In this document: piece by piece, positions 45,901-57,900 of the stretch
Position numbering within the stretch: position 1 is the first letter of the stretch
Layout of the letters: every line of letters starts with the position of its first letter
NCBI RefSeq assembly: GCF_964355755.1
Contig: NC_092675.1
Location: 30,962,912-31,026,911, forward strand
Direction: 5' to 3'
DNA length: 64,000 bases
From: Antedon mediterranea
Lineage: Eukaryota; Echinodermata; Crinoidea; Comatulida; Antedonidae
Translations under genes and position numbers: made by a program
The notes under the pieces: generated by a model
What the model was told of the DNA's origin: nothing
The model's input: the letters and a program-made list of their open reading frames with translations, nothing else
The model's database searches: none

Positions 45901-48900
45901 ATATTTCAAAACTAAATCTTTCATCCCACGTCTATTGTAAAATCTCAATCATCAAAAGATTAAAAAACATTTCAATGTGTTTTACTGTGAATAAAATGGA
46001 TAGTATTGCAAAGCAGATATTTTATTTGATAATTTGTTGAAGATTTATATTGTAGAGTGTTTGTAAAGTATATAATTTGCCTGTTACCGTCATTAACACA
46101 TCAGTTTATAAAGAAAACATAAAATTCACATTTGTACAATATGTGAAATCAAACAAAAACGATGAAAGTCTAGACAATACTGCCTCCTTTTCCTCCCTCA
46201 AAAACAACAAAAACAAAAAACAACACTGGCAAATACGATCCTTTCTAATAATCAATTTCTGGTTCAATAGCTTTCAAAATTTAAGAGAATTGTTCACACT
46301 TTTGATGTGAACTTTACTCAACCTTATCCGGACGGACAATTTAATTTAGAATAATAGTTATCACTTTCTCCCATGAGGTGGGCATCTTTCTCTGTTAACA
46401 AATGAGTTTGAATTGAATCACCATCAGTAAGTCATGTTTAAACTGGATACTGACCACAGATAAAAAACAGGCATTTATTTATTGTTAATGATATTTAATG
46501 TGTTGTAACATTGATGTTGATAATGATGTTGATAATGATATACCTGATGATAATGTGGAGGTAATATTGATTATAATAATATCAGTGATATGATGATGAC
46601 ATGTGTATAATATAATTTAAATTACAAATTTACTATATGTGTAAGTAATGTATCAAAGTTCGATAATACATTTTCTTATGGCTAAATAAAGCCAATTAAT
46701 TTCCTCAAGAGCTAGCGTTTATGTGATAAGCCAACGGTAAATTAAGAAAACTCAACCAAACATAAAGATAAAACAACTCACTATCAGACGTAATGATCAT
46801 ATCATCATCATTGGTCATGTACAATGAACATTAATAACAGTAAACAAGTTGTTTATAATGCTGTTATAGTTTCTTTCTTATCATAATTCTGTGCACTGTA
46901 GGTTAAAATGATCATTTACACTCAGCAATTTGAGTTGACAATAACAATTGAGTTTTTAATGATTGTAAGACAATTCCAAGGTGTATGTTTCAAGATTTGT
47001 TATAATATGTGAGGAGGACGAAATGAGATGTTGATTACTCTAGTGTGAGAGAGCGATACTGTATAGGTAACTGACAACAAAAAGTTTACAAACGGACTAA
47101 AAAAAATTATGGGCAACTGATTTTTTCCATACTGTACAAGTTAGTTTGTAGAGTATCTGGGGGAATTTTAAACACTGTCACATGTTACAACTGTATGATA
47201 GGAATTACTGTATTTTAAAGGTACTGTAGGTTAAGAATAATAGCATATGTTACAACTGTATTTAGGAATGTGGCCATGATAGACAGGAGAAGAAGGAGCT
47301 TCTCATTTTCTGTACAATCTGCTTTTGGGAAAGTTCACTGTACAATAATGAATTAATATTAAATTACATAACATCTCGTTATGAAGTAAACTGTATGTCG
47401 CAAAATCATTTTGGCTATGAGAAAAATATAGGGTTAGCAATCAAGCATTTTACCAGCCAACTTTTAGTAAAAACAAAAATATAAACCAAATGTGTTAGTT
47501 CTATATTGAAAAGAGCTGGAACTTAACACAAGGTGGTCCTGGCATTTGGAAACAGCTACAATAAATATATATTCTTACACTGGTAATTGGTATTTCAAAA
47601 GATCTGTATTCAATAAAAAGTAAAAATACAAAAATAAATAACAAACAAAGTGGTACGTACCAATTCATTATCATGTTTAGACCAGGAAAGATTGCAAACT
47701 TGTGAGCCTGTATCTACTGTCTGTAGTGGTTGGCCTGTTAAAGTATTCCAGAACCTGATACAACGGTCAGCGGTACCCCCTCCTGACGCTAACAAACCAT
47801 GTTGGTGAGGGGACCACGCTATAGCTTTCACTGCTGCTATGTGGTCTGTATATTGCTGCACTGGTGTTAAACTTGAGTTGTTCCATACAAATAACTATAA
47901 GAATTACAAGTAAATTAAATAAAAATGTAGCAAATTAATTATTACTTTAAAAAAAAACCATTGAACTAATAATTAAACACTTTCAAAAAACTTTGAGAAT
48001 CATAAAAGCAAGAATTTCTATTCCTTTAAGTCCAAAATATTCTTCCTTAATATTCAAAATGCATTTTGGAAATTGAATAATGAAAAAAAAGTTAAATTAG
48101 TATTGAGAGAATGAGTTAAAAGCAAGTACAGTAGGTTGTAATAAGTAACAGTTGATGACTCTGAGTGTCCAACGCTATCATCAGTCTTGCATGACTTTAA
48201 ATGATATTGCAGCATCTGCGAATACAATCAAATAAAAGCTTTACTAAACTAACTTGATATTATTTACTGCTTACTTTCTTAAATTTGATTCTAATAATAT
48301 AAGAGAAGATTATATGTTGAGATAGAATTATGTATTTTGATATTATTTCATACGTATATCAATATTTGATACATGAAATGATAATATTAAGTTTATCAAA
48401 GTTTGAAATAAACCATCATTAATATCGGAAGAATAAATGTATTCAACAAGATGCAGATGTAAGTGGGCAGGCAGCTGTTATTGTCTACTCTGTGCCTTGT
48501 TTGATTTGAATCTATTAGGAAAATCATCATAAAAAATACATACAAAGAAGTGGAGTTGAGGTTTGGTGGTTATGATGCATGGCTACTACCACAAGGGTCC
48601 TGGGTTCAAGGATTTTTTCTAAGGACAAAATTACAACTCCACTCCAAAAGACTTGTAATAAGATATTGTTTATGTATAGCATCTTGCATCTATATCTTTG
48701 TTTTGTGAACCTCTGAGGGTCGCTAATGATCAGCAATTTCTGGATGGATTACCCTCATTTAAAAAAATAAATAACATAAATTACAAACATTACAAATAAA
48801 TACATTTATAAAAGATTTCCATTGGGATCATTTTATAATCTAAAATAAAAAATATAAACGTATAAAATAAACATATAAAATAAGTTATTTAAAAAGACTG

Positions 48901-51900
48901 TGATTGACTTGTAGTTAGTTGGTTGAAAAGAAATGTGATTTAACATTTTTTTAAATTACTTTTGTTGGGTTTAAATTAAAGAACAGCTTCATTGTATAAA
49001 CATTATTCAAACATTGTACAATTTAAATTTAACCGTTATATTTAGAATGTCAATGTACTGTTCGCTTGGTCAAATTAATCAGGTTACTCTGGAGATTTAT
49101 GCAAACACACATATCTCTGATTTAAGTAAATTTAAAGTTATTACTAGTAGTAAATGCTCAAACATTATCTCATAAAATTACCTGAAATAAAGTTAAAACC
49201 AAACCTATTATTGTAAATTGAAAAGAAGACATTAGTTGGTAACCTTTATCCTCTCATTAAATTATCAACAAAACAATAAAAAAACATTCTAATGTGACAT
49301 ACTTAATTTTAAAATTCAGAAAAAATAGTAACCAGTTGTTATATGACTCTTAACAGATTGTATGACCTTAACCAATAAAACATAAACATCCTATTTTAGT
49401 ATGACTTCTTTCCTTTTTTATTCTGAAAATATTCAATCAATCAATCCTTTACTTTGCAATCTTTCTGGACTAGATGATCCAATAACTTTTACAGGGCTCA
49501 TCATTATCATACTAGTGTAATACAATAAACTCACCACAGGACACAGAATAAAATGTTGAAAACAGTGAATAAAGCAACATCTTTTCTCTACAATTGATTT
49601 TTCTACAAATTGAATTAATTCCCGATAGAAACAACTATCATTTTCTGTAAATTAGAATTTGATTACAAATTATGTTTTCTTTTGGGACAAATTGTTATTA
49701 AGTTGAAAGAAGCAACAACACCGTTGTTGTTACTGTAATTGTCCCTATTATTCTATGCATAATAATAATAATGAAAATGAAAGCAATTCAACTTGTGTAA
49801 TCTATACATTCTATTTTAAAAATTAGTACGATACAAAAATGTTGCCCTCTGGAGCCATAAAGGATGTACAGTCGGTGTCACGTTTTAAGAGCGTGCTTAA
49901 AACGCATCTGTTCACTAATGCATACTGAGTTTTTCCTAGGGTAGGAGGCGCCGGAGTCCAAGATGACCGAGACATAACTGGTGCTGTTCACTAATGCATA
50001 CTGAGTTTTTCCTAGGGTTAGAGGCGCCGGAGTCGAAGATGACCAAGACATTACTGGTGCTGTTCACTAATGCATACTGAGTTTTTCCTAGGATAGGAGG
50101 CGCCGGAGTCCAAGATGACCGAGACATAACTGGTGCTGTTCATTAATGCATACTGAGTTTTTCCTAGGGTTAGAGGCGCCGGAGTCGAAGATGACCAAGA
50201 CATAACTGGTGCTGTTCACTAATGCATACTGAGTTTTTCCTAGGGTTAGAGGCGCCGGAGTCGAAGATGACCAAGACATTACTGGTGCTGTTCACTAATG
50301 CATACTGAGTTTTTCCTAGGATAGGAGGCGCCGGAGTCCAAGATGACCGAGACATAACTGGTGCTGTTCATTAATGCATACTGAGTTTTTCCTAGGATAG
50401 GAGGCGCCGGAGTCCAAGATGACCGAGACATAACTGGTGCTGTTCATTAATGCATACTGAGCTTTTCCTAGGATAGGAGGCGCCGGAGTCCAAGATGACC
50501 GAGACATAACTGGTGCTGTTCACTAATGCATACTGAGTTTTTCCCTAGGGTAGGAGAGGCGCCGGAGTCCAAGATGACCGAGACATAACTGGTGCTGTTC
50601 ACTAATGCATACTGAGTTTTTCCTAGGGTAGGAGGCGCCGGAGTCCAAGATGACCGAGACATTACTGGTGCTGTTCACTAATGCATACTGAGTTTTTCCT
50701 AGGGTAGGAGGTGCCGGAGTCCAAGATGACCAAGACATTACTGGTGCTGTTCACTAATGCATACTGAGTTTTTCCTAGGGTAGGAGGCGCCTGAGTCCAA
50801 GATGACCGAGACATAACTGGTGCTGTTCACTAATGCATACTGAGTTTTTCTTAGGGTTAGAGGCGCCTGAGTCCAAGATGACGGAGACATAACTGATGCT
50901 GCATCTGTTCACTAATGCATACTGAGTTTTTCCTAGGGTTAGAGGCGCCTGAGTCCAAGATGACCAAGACATTACTGGTGCTGTTCACTAATGCATACTG
51001 AGTTTTTCCTAGGGTTAGAGCCGCCGGAGTCCAAGATGACCGAGACATAACTGGTGCTGTTCACTAATGCATACTGAGTTTTTCTTAGGGTTAGAGGCGC
51101 CTGAGTCCAAGATGACGGAGACATAACTGATGCTGCTGAACAGGGTTAAATTTAGACCGATCAATACAGTATTTTGGTTTTGGGGTTTAGCTTTTCCCCC
51201 CCTCTCAGTATGTACAGTGTTTAGAGGTTTCACATAAAGAACTTATTATTAATTATATTATTATTAAGATACTATTTTTATTAGAGCTTTAAAATAATTT
51301 GTTCTTGTTTAAAATCTCACGTAATTCAAGTAATAGCAATTTGAGAGGGTGTTTTCTTGTTCTAATGGTACTATTTTCAGTAGTAAACCTACATATTGTA
51401 GCAACAAACATTTTGAACTACTGTAAAGACAGTCATGGCGCAAATGTGAGTTTATCTTTAAGCCTATTCAGATATCTCCAATCTAATTACAACTACAGTT
51501 CTTGTTTCAATATTCGCTTATTTTTTTACTCTCAAATGCTCTATTTATTTGGAGCATTTGGCCTCGAATTAAATCACCAAGGTAATAAAAACCACATTTA
51601 ATTACGATAAAAATACTCTCAAGAATAGGGAACATTGTATTCCAAGATGTGATAATAGAGTTGTCCTCAATTACATGCTTTTTATAATTTTATATTCTAG
51701 GTTTGATCGTGAACTAAACCTTGTCTATACTTTATGTGACAAAAAAATCTGATGTGCCCATACTGTATATGGACATGATGATGTCATTATAACTACTATA
51801 TTTAAGCATATCACTACCATATTTGGGCACATCACATTTTTTGTCAAACTAGTTAGATAGTGTAAACTGGGCTTAAGAAACAATTATTATCAATTGATAC

Positions 51901-54900
51901 CCACCCTATTATCATTTCCTCCTGAGGCTAAATGCTGATGGTCAGGTGACCATTTAAGTCCGCAGACTTCTTGACGGTGACCTGTAAGTCGTCTGTCGCC
52001 CATAACGTTTGAATTACGTAAATCTCGTTGAAGAATGACGCGATCCCTGCTTCCAGATGATAGCATATCGCTGTTCCAAGCTAACGCTCCTGAAAAAAAA
52101 CCCAGAATAATTAAATAAATTGTAGAAGGGTACTCCGTAAACTTTTATAGTAAAACATTTATTTTCCCCTTAATAAAATATTAATTCTCTTACCAACTCT
52201 TGCTGAATGACCTTCTAAAACATTCATTTTCTTCTGTGCCCCTGCATCCCATACTTGAACAAAGCCTTTATTGGTTCCAACTGCTACTAGATTACCCTTT
52301 AAATTACAGTATGAATAATGAATTAAAGATCAAGCATGATGTAAAACTGTATATTGCTCAAAACCCATCATAGTGTGTGATTTCATATTCTTGACACTCT
52401 CTGATTTCTTGTACTCTTGGCTTTCTATTTATTTTGTAGTGATTTATTATGTTATAATCATATTGTGGCTGTTAAAATGTTTGTGTAAACATAAACTCAT
52501 GTTGACTAATTGAAACCAAATTGGCCAACAGTAGTTCCTCAAAGAATCCATCTCAATTCCTCCGTTACAAACCACCACAAAGATCCTGACAAGTTTTAGA
52601 GCGACAACTTACTTTAAAAGTATATTGATTGTTGTTTTAGAGCGACAACTTACTTTAAAAGTATATTGATTGTTGTTTTAGAGCGACAACTTACTTTAAA
52701 AGTATATTGATTGTTTTTTTTATTCTCTAATTATATAAAAGTTCACTCATATTTTTTATGTAAATATAATCCCTTTTATTAACCAGATATTATATTTAAA
52801 TAAATATTCCTTCTTCATCTTCAATTTCATCTTTAACTCAATTTCTGAGTGTTTATTTTGTAAGGTATTAGTTTTGTACAATAAAACAATATCATATTTC
52901 ATAAATCCTTCTTTCTTGATTTCTTCTATCAATTTTATTAGATTTATTTGGAATTAAAACCAAATGTATATTTGAATTTGATTGCAATAATTACGGTACA
53001 TCATAGACAGTTTTGAATTAAAATCATCAGTTTTTTGTTGAAGGCCCCATTGAATCATCGCTGGTAGGATCACCTTAAAATATGGTGAAATAACAATAAA
53101 TCAATGCAGTTTATTTTATATTTAGAATTTATTATTATTATTGATAATTAATCTGAAGCAGCACAAATTTTGCATGAAAATTGAATAAAGAATTTTAGCT
53201 AAAAATGTTAATTACTTGGCAAGCATTGCAATATAAAGGAGGTTAAAAGGTCAGACAAGAAAGTAGTAAGCTGGCTTGTTTAAATACTGAGCAAAATTAA
53301 ATGGCCTAGTTATTACTCTACATGTTGTTGCAAGTAATTGATAGGCAAAATAACCAGAGTGTAAAATAGTCTGCAAAAAGCAACAATTTAGAAATTCCTT
53401 TTGTGGTCCCCAGCTTGGAAACGATTTACATATCTTTAAAATATCTATGATTCAAATGTTATAGCATAGAGGTCCTATTAAAGGATTTTTTGAACTCTAG
53501 TTTGTACCTTTATGTCGGTTTAAGGGAAGTATTGACTGAACAGTGTTGTTCCAACTGTATTAATTTAGCCCTTTAATTGTTTAAATAATGATTTCGATTT
53601 TTTCGAATTTTAAAAACTAACATCATGTCACCAAAATAATTAAATTTCATTGTTTGTTCTTTCTATAAAACGGATTAATTTTAACCTTTTTAATTTATTC
53701 CCATGTTTTCCCGTTGTGTATTGTCTCATTCAGTTCATGTCGGATTAGCAGTGAAGTAAAAAAAAAAGGACCATACAGGTGCAATATCTACAGTATACCT
53801 ATAGGCTTTTATCCTGTAAAAATATTTTTTTTAATAAATAAATTAAAAATAGCATGTTGACATTTTTTACCCCTTTTTGCTTACTACATGTGTGTATGAG
53901 AAGAGGAATGAATGAATTTGGATTTGATAGAATAAAGATGATATTGCAAGTCAGCATCATAAGATAGTAACGTCAAGCGTAAATATCTATATTAGATTTT
54001 TATTCTAGTAGTAGTAAATGTTATAAATAGAAGGATTTATGAAATCTAATACAGTTTTATTTATACAGAAGTAATACCTTAAATAAACACTCAGAAATTG
54101 AGTTAAAGATGAAATTGAAGATGAAGAAGGAATTATCTTTACACAAATACCAAGTGAAGCTTTTATGGAAAATAGCGAAAACAAATAATTGTAAATGGTT
54201 TTACAAATTATTTTCACCAATACAAACAATAAGTGTATAAAAATATTGTGAAAACCATTGATGATCGTATTAATCTCAGAAATTTAAAACACCTGAATCG
54301 ATTACGCTTCTAGCGATTAGGAATGTATGAATATTCATGAGTAAAGATCAATATACAGGCCAATTCTTGGACAGAAATCTTCAATAAAGTCGATTTTGAA
54401 CCACTTTAAAGATGTAAATATAACTTCTAAACATACACGTACATTTCAACATGATCAATTTTAAATCATTACTTAATTGTTGACATACAGAACACACAAA
54501 TGTACTAATCAGTTTTGCATACATATGGTGCACATTTAGAAGTATATACTGTAATCTAGATTAAAAATAAATATTAAACAGTATACAGTACACTATAAAG
54601 GGTGTGTCTAAAACCTGTGGATAGGTTGTAAAAACCAGTACTGCCATGTACCTACTGTACAAGTACAGGTGTTTCCTGTAAGGGTGCTATGTTGACATTC
54701 GTCTGGGCGGGAGGCCTTAAATAATGGGCAGAAGAATAAGGGGGCCACCTCAGCCTGGCAGCACAATTAAATATACTCCTTAAATATCAGAGGGTTTAAA
54801 TTTATGATTCATATAGAATGAAACAAATACATGTGTAGGGAGTTGAATGTGCAAAGAGCATGGATACGCAGGAATAAATATGAGCAGGTAGAAGGTCACA

Positions 54901-57900
54901 GGTCAAGATATAATTAAATCCTAGATTTGGTTATAACATTTCTATAATAGACACAATACAATGTAAAGTATGTTTCTTTCTTAAACCTTCTCAACATTAA
55001 TAGAGGGTGCTATACAATGTCACTGCAGTTATCAGAAGTAGTGAACATCACTGATAGGAATTGTATCATAAAATGTCCTATAAAAGGTATTCACTGAAGT
55101 ATTACAGTAATTGTTAGTAAGTGACTAAATAAAGCTCACCCTTTCATTCCATGAAACTGAAGTAACTGTGTCACCATCCACTGATAAATCACATAATTTA
55201 GTTACCTGAAAATATTAATATCATTTACTTTTTACTGTACAACACATGAAGTACTAAGAAGACTAAAGGTGCTTTCACATCGCGCCCGAATCTGTACCTG
55301 ATTCGGGCTCTGAATTCGTAGCAATGGATCACGAAGCCATTTGTTTTTGGAAATCAGCAGCAGTGGGCATGACAACAGATAACCGAATTCAACGCTTGAG
55401 ATATTTTTCTCAGCGCCAGGGCCGAATCTGGGCGTGATATGAAAGTAGCTTAACACATAAAATGATTGAATTCACTTACCTGACTGGTACAAGCACTCCA
55501 TAAGTATACACATGTACCAAGACCAACGCTTAAAATATTTGTGGAGGACCAATCTACCAAATTTAAGTAAAAATCATCTTGCAGTTCAGGTGCATCTAAC
55601 ACTTTAAACGGTATTTTTGAAATTTTTCTAATTGGTTTTCTTGGAGATCTCAGTAGCTTTTGACTGAAAAATAAAATAGTGATTATTAAAATTAAATAAA
55701 AACACAATGATAGTAATTATATTGACGAAACAAAGATACAGTTTAAATAATAATACACTTTACATGAACTGTGTAGATTTTTTATGTGGCAGTTACTCAT
55801 TATTTTGTATTCAATTTTCTCTTACTTACAATTACATTAGTAAAATATATTTTGTAAACTGCAGCACCCTGTATTCATAATATCTCAATTATGACTCACA
55901 TTTCAATTTAGCCAATTGCACTAAATATTCACACATAATAATGTTTAAATTTTGTGACCCACCCTAGAGTCTCTTTCAATATTATAGCCACCCCAAGGGT
56001 CTCTTTTAATCTTGCTTCTAGAACATCAAAGAATTTTATCGATTAATATGATGAGCATCATAAAATTCCAACAGGGAAATTTGTTTATTAAATATTTGAT
56101 CAAACAAATATTTAAAAAAAAAAATAAATATCCTTGAAATTCTCTTATTAGCTGCCATCACCTTATAATTCATCTTCGATTGGTTATTATAATTCAAATA
56201 AAATAACGGAACCAGTAGTTTTTTAGAACTGAAAATGGGTTGTCACAAAAAAGAACCAAAAAAAAGACAAATCACCACCAGAAAAACTGCACTCATTTTT
56301 TCAATTTAAACTGCAGTTAATTGATGGTCTACAGTAAGTCTAAGTTCTGTAAATTAAGATCACTTTGTAATGCGCTGTTTGTTGGAACAAATACAAACAA
56401 ACTCTTTATACTACTGTATACTGTAATATCACACAAATACAAACAAACTCTTTATACTACTGTATACTGTAATATCATACAAATACAAATAAACTCTTTA
56501 TACTACTGTATACTGTAATATCACACAAATACAAACAAACTCTTTATACTACTGTATACTGTAATATCACACTAATACAAACAAACTCTTTATACTACTG
56601 TATACTGTAATATCATACAAATACAAAAAAACTCTTTATACTACTGTATACTGTAATATCACACAAATACAAACAAACTCTTTATACTACTGTATACTGT
56701 AATATCATACAAATACACACAAACTCTTTATACTACTGTATACTGTAATATCATACAAATACAAACAAACTCTTTATACTACTGTATACTGTAATATCAC
56801 ACAAATACAAACAAACTCTTTATACTACTGTATACTGTAATATCATACAAATACAAACAAACTCTTTATACTACTGTATACAGTAATATCACACTAATAC
56901 AAACAAACTCTTTATACTACTGTATACAGTAATATCACACTAATACAAACAAACTCTTTATACTACTGTATACTGTAATATCACACAAATACACACAAAC
57001 TCTTTATACTACTGTATACTGTAATATCACACAAATACAAACAAACTCTTTATACTACTGTATACTGTAATATCACACAAATACAAACAAACTCTTTATA
57101 CTACTGTATACAGTAATATCACACTAATACAAACAAACTCTTTATACTACTGTATACTGTAATATCATACTAATACAATACAACAAAATTACTAAATAGA
57201 ACAAATATTTGAAAACAATTAGAGAGTGACAGTCAAGGCTGATCAAATGTTAAGTCAATCAGATCCACTGTAGTAAATGTATTTAAACCTAATGAGAGTT
57301 GTGGACTTACAGCGGTCTATAATAAACAAATATTTTATTAACATTCCCTGTGGATAATAGTACACAAATAATGCATAAGTCAGAGTGCGTTAGTGGAGAT
57401 GCGGCGTACTTGAGGGTATTTATAATGTTGCAACATGCACAAAGCGTAGCCTAGTGCATGTTACACAACACTGTGAATACCTGAACACATCCTTGAACCC
57501 AAACAGTATTACTGTAAATGTTGTAATTGAAGATTGAAATACAACTTATGTATTGAATAATAAAAAGCTGGTTTTCGATTGTAATCCTCCAGTGAAATAG
57601 TGTTCAGGTGTTAATTGTATACAGTACACAAGTGAACAATTAGTAAACAGCTCACTTCACATGGCCGACAAGTACGCAACAGTAATTTATTGATTGAGAC
57701 TTTTTCATAGAATTTGTATTAACTATTTATTTAATCATTTCTAATTATAAATAATTGGAAGATGGCGCCGTTCAATTTATTATATAATTTTTAATTAATT
57801 ACCAAATGAGCGATTTTTTCAATAAGAATGACGGACTAAAATAAATTTAATTTAAAAGTTTTTGACCGTGACAAACCATGGTGCTTTCTCAGGAATTAAG

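Noticed and set aside
49936-51233. Overlapping 61-72 codon - strand frames with [16 protein letters not shown]-like repeats
   Set aside because: Readings of the 76-bp minisatellite in an FZR1 intron, with no conservation beyond the repeat.
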